Source of the DNA: Vibrio fluminensis
GTDB lineage: Bacteria; Pseudomonadota; Gammaproteobacteria; Enterobacterales; Vibrionaceae
Length of the DNA: 64,000 nt
Reading direction: 5' to 3'
NCBI RefSeq assembly: GCF_015278125.1
Contig: NZ_JADILO010000026.1
Span: 1-64,000, forward strand
Position 1 is the first letter of the stretch; each line of letters starts with the position of its first letter. The notes beneath the pieces were generated by a model. It did no database searches, was not told the DNA's origin, and was given only the letters and a program-made list of their open reading frames with translations. Positions 1 to 8,255 of this stretch are shown one piece after another. The position numbers and the translations under genes were made by a program.

Positions 1-284
1 TGAAAGGCGACCTAGACATTCCACTGTCTATCCAAGCGGCTGGCGTAAATGAAGCTGACTTCCTAGCGAAAGTTGATGAACTAGCGGTAGAAGCGTTCGA
101 TGACCAATGTACTGGTGCGAACCCACGTTACCCTCTAATCACTGAGCTAAAAGAAGTTCTACTTGCTGCTTACTACGGTAAAGCTTTCGTTGAAGGTGAA
201 ACTTTCGAAGGTACTACTGTAATCAAGAAGAAAGCAGACCAAGAAGAAGCGAAAAAAGGTAAGAAAGAGAAAGCTGGTGCTTAA
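1..284 (+). CDS. adhE: Bifunctional acetaldehyde/alcohol dehydrogenase, C-terminal fragment
   Basis: Only the last ~93 codons are in the window, read in the frame starting at base 3; the gene begins upstream. AdhE converts acetyl-CoA to acetaldehyde and then ethanol, and this part belongs to the C-terminal iron-dependent alcohol dehydrogenase domain. The visible segment includes ECDP-type C-terminal core sequence such as GANPRYPLITELKE and YYGKAF, then a lysine-rich tail (KKADQEEAKKGKKEKAGA) ending in TAA. The tail is typical of the enterobacterial/vibrio AdhE C-terminus. A strong intrinsic terminator follows 66 bases after the stop. The assignment is from memory of the family; the fragment is short, so the symbol is likely but not certain. 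Confidence 0.8.
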   Translation, partial: KGDLDIPLSIQAAGVNEADFLAKVDELAVEAFDDQCTGANPRYPLITELKEVLLAAYYGKAFVEGETFEGTTVIKKKADQEEAKKGKKEKAGA

Positions 285-349
285 TTAGCTTCCCCGTTAT
301 GAACTAAGGTTTTCGCTAGCACGTAACCTTAATTCGGGAAAAGGTTCGA

Positions 350-380
350 AGCCCCCATCGAAAGATGGGGGCTTTTTTTT
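350..380 (+). terminator. Intrinsic terminator of adhE
   Basis: A GC-rich perfect stem AGCCCCCATC / GATGGGGGCT with a GAAA tetraloop is followed directly by a run of eight T. This is a textbook rho-independent terminator for the adhE transcript. Confidence 0.93.
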
Positions 381-384
381 GCGC

Positions 385-1030
385 TTTCGCTTGGGAACGC
401 AAAGCGAAGCTTTGCTATGGAAGACGGAACGTGCAGCAGAGCTGCACTTCGGGATGCGGGATTTGGGAACGCACTGCTAACGCAGTGCTTCGGGAGGATG
501 GAACGCAAAGCGGAAAAAGGGAACGTGCAGCAGAGCTACACTTCGGGATGCGGGATTTGGGAATGCACTGCCAATGCAGTGCTTCGGGAGGGAGGAACGC
601 AAAGCGGAAAAACGGAACGTGCAGCAGAGCTACACTTCGGGATGTGGGATCGCCCAGCAGGCTGGGCTTCGAGAGGCGAGATTTGAGAACCCTTCGAGAA
701 ATGAGAATTGAGATTGTAGAGCTGACCGCTGGCTTTTTCCCAAGCTTGGCTATGCCAAGCATTCCCGCATCTCAAAGTGGAGCGGAGCGAAACGTTCCGT
801 ATTCCTTTACTTATCTCGTAGCTTGGCGTTGCCAAGTGTTCCCGACTCCCGAAGAGAGGCGAAGCCGAACGTTTAGTAGCTTTAAGCGTTCCGTTATCTT
901 TCCCGAAGCGAAGCTCGGCTTCGCGTTCCCGCATCCCGAAGTGGAGCGCAGCGAAACGTTCCGTTATCTCGTAGCTAGGCGTCGCCTAGCGTTCCCGCAT
1001 CCCGAAGCAAAGCTTCGCTTTGCGTTCCAT
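385..1030. repeat. Cluster of short palindromic repeats with conserved flanks and variable stems
   Basis: This non-coding stretch holds about ten related units. In the left half (about 393-670) each reads GGGAAC, then a short hairpin, then TTCGGGATGCGGGA. In the right half (about 740-1028) the units are inverted and read TTCCCGCATCCCGAAG...GTTCC. Stems seen include gcaaagc (399-415), gtgcagc (431-447), gcactgc (471-488 and 565-582), gcccagc (652-667), gcttggc (744-760), gcgaagc (908-924), gctaggc (974-990) and gcaaagc (1007-1023). Loops are 2-4 bases. The stem sequence changes from unit to unit but stays self-complementary, while the flanks are conserved. Open frames across it are by-products of the repeats and no gene is supported. 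Confidence 0.85.
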
Positions 1031-1041
1031 TTATTCGCATA

Positions 1042-1069
1042 CAAAAAAGCCGATGCATGTGCATCGGCT
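1042..1069 (-). terminator. Terminator of the minCDE operon
   Basis: The palindrome AGCCGATGCATGTGCATCGGCT (1048-1069) is followed, reading on the minus strand, by a run of six T. It lies about 20 bases past the minE stop. Confidence 0.88.
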
Positions 1070-1090
1070 CTTTAGTAAGCGAAAAAATGC

Positions 1091-1354
1091 CTACTTCTCT
1101 TCATCCGGCAACTTAACGTTTAGCTCTAACACTGAGATATCGTCATCTTTGTGTTCAAACGTTAAATCGACCATTGAAGGATCAATCGCAACATACTTGC
1201 TGATCACTTTAAGAATATCTTCTTTAAGTTGTGGCAAGTATGAAGGCGCTGGATCGTCGTGACTGCGACGTTCAGCAACGATGATCTGCAAACGTTCCTT
1301 GGCTAAATTTGCAGAAGTCTTCTTTTGCGGACGGAAAAATTCCAGTAATGACAT
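1091..1354 (-). CDS. minE: Cell division topological specificity factor MinE
   Basis: An 87-residue protein of the normal MinE length. It stimulates the MinD ATPase and drives the MinCD oscillation that restricts FtsZ rings to mid-cell. The N-terminus (MSLLEFFRPQKKTSANLAKERLQIIVAERR) has the membrane-targeting/anti-MinCD helix, and the remainder is the topological specificity domain with the typical DILKVISKYV stretch. It is the last gene of minC-minD-minE, starting only 6 bases after the minD stop, and ends before a strong terminator. Identification is firm from sequence and synteny. Confidence 0.97.
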   Translation of the reverse strand: MSLLEFFRPQKKTSANLAKERLQIIVAERRSHDDPAPSYLPQLKEDILKVISKYVAIDPSMVDLTFEHKDDDISVLELNVKLPDEEK

Positions 1355-1360
1355 GCCTTG

Positions 1361-2173
1361 TTAGCCTCCAAATAGTCGTTTGAAAATCCCTTTCTTCTGC
1401 TCAGTTAGGAAGCGGAAGTCAATTTGCTCACCTAGCAGGCGATCAACGGTATCAGAATAAGCTTGGCCTGCATCTGACTGCTCGTCAAAGATTACTGGTA
1501 CGCCTTTGTTTGAAGCGTTCAATACCGCTTGGCTTTCTGGAATCACGCCTAGAAGAGAAATGTGTAGGATCTCTTCAACGTCTTCTACGCTTAGCATTTC
1601 GCCTTGATTAACGCGAGCAGGGTTGTAACGAGTCAGAAGAAGGTGCTGTTTAACTGGTTCTAGACCTTGTTCAGCGCGAACAGACTTAGAATCAAGAATG
1701 CCAAGAATACGGTCTGAGTCACGTACAGAAGATACTTCAGGGTTAGTGGTGACAATCGCTTCATCAGCAAAATACAGCGCCATTAGAGCGCCTTGCTCGA
1801 TACCTGCCGGTGAATCACAGATGATGAAATCGAAACCCATCTCATCGAGCTCTTCTAGAACACGCTTAACACCATCTTTAGTTAGTGCATCTTTATCACG
1901 AGTTTGAGAGGCTGGTAGAATAAATAGATTCTCAGTGCGTTTATCTTTGATCATTGCTTGGTTTAGCGTAGCTTCACCGTTGATTACGTTTACGAAATCG
2001 TAGACAACGCGACGCTCGCAGCCCATGATCAAATCAAGGTTACGTAGACCGATATCGAAATCGATCACTGCCGTCTTCTTGCCCTTAAGCGCAAGACCAG
2101 ACGCAATCGCAGCACTTGATGTAGTCTTACCTACGCCACCTTTACCTGACGTCACAACAATAATGCGTGCCAT
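1361..2173 (-). CDS. minD: Septum site-determining ATPase MinD
   Basis: A 270-residue ParA/MinD-family ATPase that recruits MinC to the membrane and oscillates pole to pole with MinE. The deviant Walker A motif (SGKGGVGKTT) is at residues ~9-18, DFDIGLRNLD at ~38-47, and the switch II region (CDSPAGIE) at ~119-126. The C-terminal amphipathic membrane-targeting helix (KKGIFKRLFGG) is intact. It lies between minC (19-base gap) and minE in one operon. Confidence 0.97.
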   Translation of the reverse strand: MARIIVVTSGKGGVGKTTSSAAIASGLALKGKKTAVIDFDIGLRNLDLIMGCERRVVYDFVNVINGEATLNQAMIKDKRTENLFILPASQTRDKDALTKDGVKRVLEELDEMGFDFIICDSPAGIEQGALMALYFADEAIVTTNPEVSSVRDSDRILGILDSKSVRAEQGLEPVKQHLLLTRYNPARVNQGEMLSVEDVEEILHISLLGVIPESQAVLNASNKGVPVIFDEQSDAGQAYSDTVDRLLGEQIDFRFLTEQKKGIFKRLFGG

Positions 2174-2192
2174 TCTTTATTCCTTATAATCT

Positions 2193-2855
2193 TTAAATCG
2201 TCAATAACTCGAATTTAAGCGAGTCATTTTCCAAACTGAATAGAACCTTTTGTTGCCAAAACTCTTCGGCAAATTGCTCTGTTAGCCAATAGTGACCAGC
2301 AATAGACATTAATTCTGCGTTTAGTTTGTTACATACAATCACTGCGCCAGTATTACCGTTCGCACCTGCAATCGCGCGACCACGTAATGTGCCATGAATA
2401 TGAATTGAACCATCAGCGATCACTTCTGCGCCTTCACTTACATGGTTGAGCACGACTAAATCTGCGTCTTTTGCGTAGATTTGCTGACCGGAACGCACTG
2501 GGGTGCGAACAATCTTAGTCGGTGCCATTTTAGCAGGCGCTTGTGCTGGCGATTTACTGGCTGACATGATCGCAAAACCAGCTTCACGAGCCATATTTTG
2601 AGTTCGTTTGTCTTTGCTACCGGCGACCCCAACAGGGATCATACCCACATCAGCAATCCCTTGTTTGAGGGTAGCGAAATCAATATCACCTTCTACCAAA
2701 GAGACATTGATTACGACAGGGGCTGATGCGAAAAATGCGGGAGCGTGTTCAACCTTTTCCTGCAAAAAACGAATGGTTTTTTCAACATCGTTATCTGAAA
2801 GGTGTAAAACTGACAAAGTAAAACTACTACCTTTTAAATCTGGGGTATGTGACAT
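2193..2855 (-). CDS. minC: Septum site-determining protein MinC
   Basis: A 220-residue inhibitor of FtsZ polymerisation. The N-terminal FtsZ-inhibiting domain covers residues ~1-105. The C-terminal beta-helical dimerisation and MinD-binding domain is recognised by VSEGAEVIADGSIHIHGTLRGRAIAGANG, which has the usual Gly-rich turns. It is the first gene of the min operon; its promoter must lie in the 181-base gap shared with the divergent ycgL. Length and operon position match other vibrios and enterics. Confidence 0.95.
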   Translation of the reverse strand: MSHTPDLKGSSFTLSVLHLSDNDVEKTIRFLQEKVEHAPAFFASAPVVINVSLVEGDIDFATLKQGIADVGMIPVGVAGSKDKRTQNMAREAGFAIMSASKSPAQAPAKMAPTKIVRTPVRSGQQIYAKDADLVVLNHVSEGAEVIADGSIHIHGTLRGRAIAGANGNTGAVIVCNKLNAELMSIAGHYWLTEQFAEEFWQQKVLFSLENDSLKFELLTI

Positions 2856-3036
2856 CTTTTACTTTGGACCTCTTTTGAAATTCGCTGTTGCAGAAATGAC
2901 GTTGCCTGCGACTAGGGGTGTCATGTTATATTCCCATAATACGCTCAGCAAGTTATCTTGCTGTCAATTGCGTGTTTTGCTAAAAAAAAAGACAAAACAC
3001 ACATATTCCCAATGATTGATGGATTAAAGGCTACCC

Positions 3037-3318
3037 ATGCTTTGTGCAATTTACAAAAGTGCTAAAAAAGAAGGCGCGTACTTATATGTGCCGAAAAAAG
3101 ATGATTTTTCACAAGTTCCTGACCAACTAATGCAAATGTTTGGTAAACCTACCATGGTGATGATGGTGAACTTTGCGGGTCGCACTTTGGCACAAGTAGA
3201 TATCGAAAAAGTGAAACAGTCGATTAATGAGCAAGGATTTTTCTTGCAATTACCGCCACCACCAAAGAACCTATTAGACGAATACAAAGAACACAAAGCA
3301 CGTCTAAAATCAGAATAA
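3037..3318 (+). CDS. ycgL: YcgL-domain protein
   Basis: A 93-residue member of the small YcgL family, conserved in gammaproteobacteria next to minC and of unclear biochemical function. The N-terminal MLCAIYKSAKKEGAYLYV and the central PDQLMQMFGKP are characteristic of the family. It is divergent from minC and 26 bases upstream of the lytic transglycosylase gene, so the two are probably cotranscribed. The start ATG at 3037 follows a weak purine-rich stretch (GGATTAAAGG). Confidence 0.9.
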   Translation: MLCAIYKSAKKEGAYLYVPKKDDFSQVPDQLMQMFGKPTMVMMVNFAGRTLAQVDIEKVKQSINEQGFFLQLPPPPKNLLDEYKEHKARLKSE

Positions 3319-3344
3319 GAGCTCCGATTCTCAGGGAGGTAAGA

Positions 3345-4313
3345 GTGAAGAAAATACTGTCAGTTGTACTAGGCCTAACGTTGAGCTCAGCAGCATTTGC
3401 TGACGATAAAGATTTTGATCAGTACGTTAAAGGTTTAAAAGCACAAGCACTTGAACAAGGCATTTCATCGCAAATCGTTGATAGTGCTTTTGCAGAGGTC
3501 ACTTATAAACCTCGCGCTGTAAAAGCGGATCGAAACCAACCAGAAAAGCGCTTAACGTTGGATGAGTATATTCCACGTGCAGTGCCAGATTGGAAAGTAA
3601 AACAAGCCAAAGAGTTATATAAAGAACACCAAGCTGAGCTGACTCGCATTGGTGAAGAGTACGGTGTACAGCCAAGATTTATTGTTGCGCTATGGGGCGT
3701 GGAAAGTAACTTCGGTCGCTTTACTGGCAACTATAGCGTGGTCGATGCGCTTTCAACTATGGCCTACGATGGTCGCCGTGAAGAGTTCTTCCGCAAAGAG
3801 TTGATGGCGGCACTGACCATTCTCGATCAAGGTCATATCGAAGTAGAAGATATGAAAGGTTCTTGGGCTGGTGCGATGGGCCAATGTCAGTTTATGCCAA
3901 GCTCATTCATCAACTTTGCCGCTGACGGCAATGGCGATGGCAAGAAAGACATTTGGAATACCAAAGCAGACGTATTTGCTTCTACAGCGAACTACCTGAG
4001 TCAATCAGGTTGGGATGACAGCTTTACTTGGGGACGCCAAGTTAAGTTACCTGAAGGCTTTGATATGAACCTAGAAGGACGTGTCGAAGGCAAAGAAAAG
4101 TCATTGGCTGAGTGGAGTAAACTCGGTATCACTCGCTACGAAGGGCAAGCGTTACCTAACGTCGATGTCAAAGCATGGTTAACCGCACCAGATAAAGCTG
4201 ATGGCCGTGTATACTTGGTTTACAACAACTACAACGTGTTGATGAAGTGGAACCGCTCATACTACTTTGCACTAGCGGTAAGTCATTTAGCTGACCGCAT
4301 TATGCTAGATTAA
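3345..4313 (+). CDS. Secreted lytic murein transglycosylase (MltB-like, SLT_2 family)
   Basis: A 322-residue peptidoglycan lytic transglycosylase that cleaves the MurNAc-GlcNAc bond to give 1,6-anhydro ends. It starts at GTG after a strong GGGAGGTAAGA ribosome site. The signal peptide is MKKILSVVLGLTLSSAAFA with a probable signal peptidase I site; no lipobox cysteine is seen, so it is predicted soluble and periplasmic rather than lipidated as in E. coli MltB. The catalytic glutamate is likely E120 in WGVESNFGRFTG. Downstream WAGAMGQCQFMPSSF and AVSHLADRI are typical of the family. It probably forms an operon with ycgL and ends before a terminator. Confidence 0.9.
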   Translation: MKKILSVVLGLTLSSAAFADDKDFDQYVKGLKAQALEQGISSQIVDSAFAEVTYKPRAVKADRNQPEKRLTLDEYIPRAVPDWKVKQAKELYKEHQAELTRIGEEYGVQPRFIVALWGVESNFGRFTGNYSVVDALSTMAYDGRREEFFRKELMAALTILDQGHIEVEDMKGSWAGAMGQCQFMPSSFINFAADGNGDGKKDIWNTKADVFASTANYLSQSGWDDSFTWGRQVKLPEGFDMNLEGRVEGKEKSLAEWSKLGITRYEGQALPNVDVKAWLTAPDKADGRVYLVYNNYNVLMKWNRSYYFALAVSHLADRIMLD

Positions 4314-4335
4314 GTTGAATACCAACACGTATACT

Positions 4336-4364
4336 AAGGGGCTCATTGAGCCCCTTCAATTTTT
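4336..4364 (+). terminator. Terminator after the transglycosylase gene
   Basis: The inverted repeat AAGGGGCTCA / TGAGCCCCTT is followed by TCAATTTTT. It overlaps the region just upstream of the AGGAG ribosome site of the next gene, so readthrough would expose that start. Confidence 0.8.
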
Positions 4365-4376
4365 CTAGGAGACGCT

Positions 4377-5324
4377 GTGCTTTCAGAACGAGCCGCACAA
4401 ATGGTGGTGTTTGCTGCACTACTTAAACATAAGAACTTTACCCAAGCGGCAAAAAGCTTAGGGGTGTCGGTTTCGCACGTCAGTAAACAGCTTGCCCTGT
4501 TAGAACAATCGCTAGGTGTTAAGCTTGTGCAGCGCACTACGCGCAGTTTTACCGCTACCGAAGCGGGGGAACGCTTTTATCGTCACTGCCAGCAAATCGT
4601 GCAGACGATCGACGAGGCGCAAACCGAGATTGAGAGCCAACGAGATGAAGTGGAAGGGTTAGTGAAAATCGGTCTTTCACAATCATTTGGCACACTGCAT
4701 ATCATTCCTGCCATCCAAGAGTTAAGAGCGCAGCATCCTGACCTGCAGGTAGAGGTCCACCTGTTTGACTATAAAGTGGATATGCTCGAAGAAGGGCTCG
4801 ACTTGTGGATCACCAATAATGAACGACTGCCAGAAGGTTACGTCGCACAGCGTATCGCCGATTGCCAATTTGTGGTCGCCGCTTCGCCAGATTACTTAAT
4901 GCATCACGCCGCGCCAACTCACCCGCAAGAGTTAGCCGAGCACAACTGTTTAATCTATCGCAGTTGGGAGCGTGACTACACCAACTGGAGCTTTAGCAAT
5001 AGCGAGCAGCAGTTAGCAGTCAAAGTGAGTGGTAACTACTCGGTTGACTTAGCCGAAGCGGTGCGTGATGCGGCAGTCGCAGGGTGGGGCATTGCTTACT
5101 TGGCGACTTACCTGATCCGTGATGAGTTCAAGCAAGGTCAGTTGATCCAATTGCTGCCAGAGTGGCGAGCTAGTCAAAGCATGCCATTTTATGCCGTGTA
5201 TCCAAGCCGTCATTACATGCCGAAAAAGACCTCGGCGGTGATTGATTTCATCAAACAGAAAATTGGCTCTCCTTGTCACTGGGATGTTCAATTAGCCCCT
5301 TATATTAGCCGACCAAACGTTTAG
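4377..5324 (+). CDS. LysR-family transcriptional regulator
   Basis: A 315-residue LysR-type regulator with an N-terminal winged helix-turn-helix at ~residues 1-60 (FTQAAKSLGVSVSHVSKQLALLEQSLG) and a substrate-binding co-inducer domain from ~90 to 295. The start is GTG at 4377, seven bases after AGGAG. It sits between a transglycosylase terminator and a NupC-type transporter on the same strand. A role in nucleoside transport is possible but there is no direct evidence. The target and inducer are unknown. Confidence 0.88.
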   Translation: MLSERAAQMVVFAALLKHKNFTQAAKSLGVSVSHVSKQLALLEQSLGVKLVQRTTRSFTATEAGERFYRHCQQIVQTIDEAQTEIESQRDEVEGLVKIGLSQSFGTLHIIPAIQELRAQHPDLQVEVHLFDYKVDMLEEGLDLWITNNERLPEGYVAQRIADCQFVVAASPDYLMHHAAPTHPQELAEHNCLIYRSWERDYTNWSFSNSEQQLAVKVSGNYSVDLAEAVRDAAVAGWGIAYLATYLIRDEFKQGQLIQLLPEWRASQSMPFYAVYPSRHYMPKKTSAVIDFIKQKIGSPCHWDVQLAPYISRPNV

Positions 5325-5535
5325 TTATTTTTTCTGAAGCCAGAAACATATTTTCCATTTGGAAATAATGTTGTTTGGCAATCGTTTATCCTGTTAAAAA
5401 ACATATGGTTACATTAGTGGTTGAAAACTAACCACTCAAAACCACAACTTTGCAACAAACGTGACTTGCGTCTCATTTTTTCGCGGTTATTATCCGGCGC
5501 CAATCTTGTTCCCCCACTTTTGTCGGATTCATTTT

Positions 5536-6735
5536 ATGAACTCAATCCTTGGTATTGTGGCGATCCTGTTTACAGCATGGCTACTATCTACAAATAGAAA
5601 AAATATTAACTACCGAACGGTATCTTTGGCGTTTGCACTGCAAATCACGTTCGCATTGCTAGTTCTGTATGTTCCGGCAGGTAAAGAAGCGCTAGGCAGC
5701 GTGACTGCAGCGGTTTCTAACCTAATTAACTATGGTCAAGAAGGTATCGCGTTCCTATTCGGTGGTTTAGCAACAGGTGGCTTCACTTTTGCAATCAACG
5801 TATTAGGTATCATCGTATTCTTCTCAGCGCTGATTTCTGGTTTGTACCATATTGGTCTAATGCCAAAAGTGATCAACCTGATTGGCGGTGGTCTACAAAA
5901 ACTTCTTGGCATCGGTCGTGCTGAATCTCTTTCTGCTACAGCAAACATTTTCGTTGGTATGATCGAAGCGCCACTTGTGGTTCGTCCATATCTAAAACAC
6001 ATGACGGATTCGCAGTTCTTTACTGTTATGACATGTGGTCTAGCATCGGTTGCTGGTGGTACTTTGGTTGGTTACGCATCACTGGGTGTGGAGCTTAATT
6101 ACCTAATTGCTGCGGCATTTATGTCAGCACCAGCGGGTCTGCTGATGGCAAAAATCATGATGCCAGAAAGCGAAGAAGTGAAACCAGAAGTGCTACTTGA
6201 AGATGAAGATACGCCAAAAGCGACTAATGTGGTTGAAGCATTAGCGGATGGTGCAATGTCTGGTCTACGTATTGCGGTTGCAGTTGGTGCAACACTGCTT
6301 GCATTTGTCAGTGTTATTGCTCTTCTAAATGGTCTACTAGGCTGGGTTGGTAGCATCTTTGGTTACAACTTAAGCTTTGAGCTAATTCTTGGTTACCTAT
6401 TTGCACCAGTAGCTTGGCTACTAGGCGTGCCATGGAGTGAAGCGACCGTTGCTGGCTCTCTAATTGGTAACAAGATTGTGGTTAACGAGTTTGTCGCGTT
6501 TATTCAGCTTATCGAAGCAAAACCATTACTAAGTGAGCACTCACAAGCTATCGTAACGTTCGCTCTATGTGGTTTCGCTAACATCTCAAGCATGGCGATG
6601 CTAATCGGTGGTCTAGGCAGCGTAGTACCAGAGAAGCGTACATTCATCTCGAAATATGGCTTCCGCGCCATCGCAGCAGGTGTAATGGCGAACTTAATGA
6701 GCGCTTCACTAGCTGGCGTAATTCTGAGTCTTTAA
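5536..6735 (+). CDS. NupC-family concentrative nucleoside transporter
   Basis: A 399-residue inner-membrane ion/nucleoside symporter of the CNT family. Family hallmarks are the GQEGIAFLFGG motif (~residues 62-72), the EAPLVVRPYL stretch, and EATVAGSLIGNKIVVNEFVAF near residue 305, which carries the conserved E and NEF nucleoside/ion-binding residues. The open frame extends upstream to a GTG at 5461, but the ATG at 5536 gives the usual CNT N-terminus (MNSILGIVAILFTAWLLS) and family length. The ribosome site there is weak. The gene is followed by a tandem repeat array rather than a simple terminator. Substrate range (pyrimidine or purine) cannot be read from the sequence. Confidence 0.92.
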   Translation: MNSILGIVAILFTAWLLSTNRKNINYRTVSLAFALQITFALLVLYVPAGKEALGSVTAAVSNLINYGQEGIAFLFGGLATGGFTFAINVLGIIVFFSALISGLYHIGLMPKVINLIGGGLQKLLGIGRAESLSATANIFVGMIEAPLVVRPYLKHMTDSQFFTVMTCGLASVAGGTLVGYASLGVELNYLIAAAFMSAPAGLLMAKIMMPESEEVKPEVLLEDEDTPKATNVVEALADGAMSGLRIAVAVGATLLAFVSVIALLNGLLGWVGSIFGYNLSFELILGYLFAPVAWLLGVPWSEATVAGSLIGNKIVVNEFVAFIQLIEAKPLLSEHSQAIVTFALCGFANISSMAMLIGGLGSVVPEKRTFISKYGFRAIAAGVMANLMSASLAGVILSL

Positions 6736-6742
6736 GGGATAC

Positions 6743-7045
6743 GGAACGCGAGGTGAAAACCTCGCTTACGGATTCGAGATGCGGGAACGTTCGGCTTGCG
6801 CCTCACTTCGGGAGTTGAGAGGCACGCGCTAAAAGCTTTCCGTGGATTAAGTTTTGGAACGCGAGGTGAAGACCTCGCTTACGGATTCGAGATGCGGGAA
6901 TGTTCGGCTTACGCTTCACTCCGGGAGTTGAAAAGTACGCACTAAAACTATCCGTGGATTAAGTTTTGGAACGCGAGGTGGAGACCTCGCTTACGGATTC
7001 GAGATGCGGGAATGTTCGCTTACGCCTCACTTCGAGATCCGTGGA
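6743..7045. repeat. Tandem ~113-bp repeat, about 2.7 copies, downstream of nupC
   Basis: Three consecutive copies start with GGAACGCGAGGTG at 6743, 6856 and 6968 (periods 113 and 112 bp); the last is truncated near 7045. Each copy opens with a hairpin GCGAGGT-GAAA-ACCTCGC (loop GAAA, GAAG or GGAG) and continues TTACGGATTCGAGATGCGGGAA. The hairpin-plus-GATGCGGGA layout links it to the palindromic cluster at 385-1030. There are point differences between copies. No reading frame with coding character crosses it. Confidence 0.9.
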
Positions 7046-7066
7046 GTAAATCTCCGAATTAAAACT

Positions 7067-7096
7067 AAAAGGGCTGACGATGATCGTCAGCCCTTT
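7067..7096. terminator. Bidirectional terminator between nupC and folD
   Basis: AAAAGGGCTGACGATGATCGTCAGCCCTTTG forms a perfect GGGCTGACGA/TCGTCAGCCC stem with A and T runs on the two sides. It can serve plus-strand transcripts from nupC and minus-strand transcripts from folD. Confidence 0.85.
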
Positions 7097-7104
7097 GTTT
7101 ATCT

Positions 7105-7190
7105 TGTCGCTAGGCATTGGCTAGCGTTCTCGATTCCCGAAGCAAAGCATCGCTTTGCGTTCCCGCATCCGTAAGCGTAGCGTTCCGCTC
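7105..7190. repeat. Palindromic repeat units abutting folD
   Basis: Two further units of the family seen at 385-1030: an imperfect hairpin GCTAGGC...GGCTAGC (about 7109-7125) and a perfect GCAAAGC-ATC-GCTTTGC (7142-7158). They are separated by TTCTCGATTCCCGAA and followed by GTTCCCGCATCC. They end within a few bases of the folD stop codon. Confidence 0.75.
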
Positions 7191-7193
7191 CGC

Positions 7194-8054
7194 CTACTTC
7201 TCCGTATGGAACTGCTCACAAGCCAGCATGGTGTTCTCAATCAGGCTTGCTACCGTCATAGGACCAACACCACCAGGAACGGGAGTAATAAAGCTCGCGT
7301 TCTCTTTGGCTTTAGCGTATTCAACGTCGCCGACCAGCTTGCCAGTATCTAGGCGGTTAATGCCCACATCTACCACGACTGCGCCTTTCTTAATCCATTC
7401 ACCAGGAATAAAGTTTGGCTTACCTACCGCGACAACTACTACGTCAGCTTGGCGAACGTGACCTTCAAGATCTTTAGTAAAGCGGTGACAGGTTGTAGTG
7501 GTACAGCCGGCTAGCAATAGCTCAAGTGTCATCGGGCGACCCACAATGTTTGAAGCGCCAACGATCACAGCGTGTTTACCACGTAGGTCGATGTTGTAAC
7601 GGTCGAGTAGGGTAATGATACCTTTAGGCGTGCATGAGCGTAATTTAGGGATACGCTGCGCGAGACGACCGACGTTATATGGGTGGAAGCCATCGACGTC
7701 TTTCTCTGGATGAATTCGTTCTAATACGTGCGTGGTATCAATTCCTGCTGGCAGCGGAAGCTGTACCAGAATGCCATCGATCTCCGCATCACCATTCAGT
7801 TCATCAATCAGGCTAAGCAGTTCTTCTTCTGACGTAGTTGCAGGAAGATCGAAAGACTTAGAGACAAAGCCGACTTCTTCACATGCTCTACGCTTACTAC
7901 CTACATAAACCTGAGAGGCAGGGTCTTCACCAACAAGCACTACGGCTAAGCCCGGTGCACGTAAGCCTGCTTCCTTGCGTGCTTTTACTCGTGCTGCAAC
8001 TTCAGATCGCACAGTTTGCGATATTAACGTCCCATCTATGTTTTGAGCTGTCAT
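7194..8054 (-). CDS. folD: Methylenetetrahydrofolate dehydrogenase/cyclohydrolase FolD
   Basis: A 286-residue bifunctional enzyme that interconverts 5,10-methylene-, methenyl- and 10-formyl-tetrahydrofolate in cytosolic one-carbon metabolism. The catalytic YVGSK motif gives Y50 and K54 at the standard positions; GILVQLPLP and the NADP-binding GASNIVGRPM region follow, with a C-terminal PVPGGVGPMTVA signature. The length is normal. It lies alone on the minus strand, divergent from tRNA-Arg, an arrangement I recall as common in vibrios. Confidence 0.97.
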   Translation of the reverse strand: MTAQNIDGTLISQTVRSEVAARVKARKEAGLRAPGLAVVLVGEDPASQVYVGSKRRACEEVGFVSKSFDLPATTSEEELLSLIDELNGDAEIDGILVQLPLPAGIDTTHVLERIHPEKDVDGFHPYNVGRLAQRIPKLRSCTPKGIITLLDRYNIDLRGKHAVIVGASNIVGRPMTLELLLAGCTTTTCHRFTKDLEGHVRQADVVVVAVGKPNFIPGEWIKKGAVVVDVGINRLDTGKLVGDVEYAKAKENASFITPVPGGVGPMTVASLIENTMLACEQFHTEK

Positions 8055-8214
8055 GACTTTCCTTCATAATTGAATGGCGAGAAATACGCGGTGCATTGTC
8101 GCAAAAAATTTGACGAACATCTATAAGCAAACGTTTGCTTCGTGTTATTTTTAATCTTGAACTCGTAGAATGCACTTTTTTTAAGCATTCAGATCAGAAT
8201 GTTACGAAAACCCC

Positions 8215-8242
8215 TTGTGTTAAGCGTTCTAACTCGTATAAT
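8215..8242 (+). promoter_or_regulatory. Sigma-70 promoter of tRNA-Arg
   Basis: A -35 box TTGTGT (8215-8220) and a perfect -10 box TATAAT (8237-8242) are separated by 16 bases. The -10 box ends 13 bases before the mature tRNA 5' end. Confidence 0.7.
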
Positions 8243-8255
8243 TCGTCCCTGTAGC

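Noticed and set aside
385..1030. CRISPR array
   Set aside because: Units are palindromic with variable stems and irregular spacing and orientation; there are no constant-length unique spacers and no cas genes.
365..1075. Long open frames on both strands (236, 132, 115 and 89 codons) across the repeat cluster
   Set aside because: They read through palindromic repeats, give repeated low-sense peptides on both strands and lack ribosome sites.
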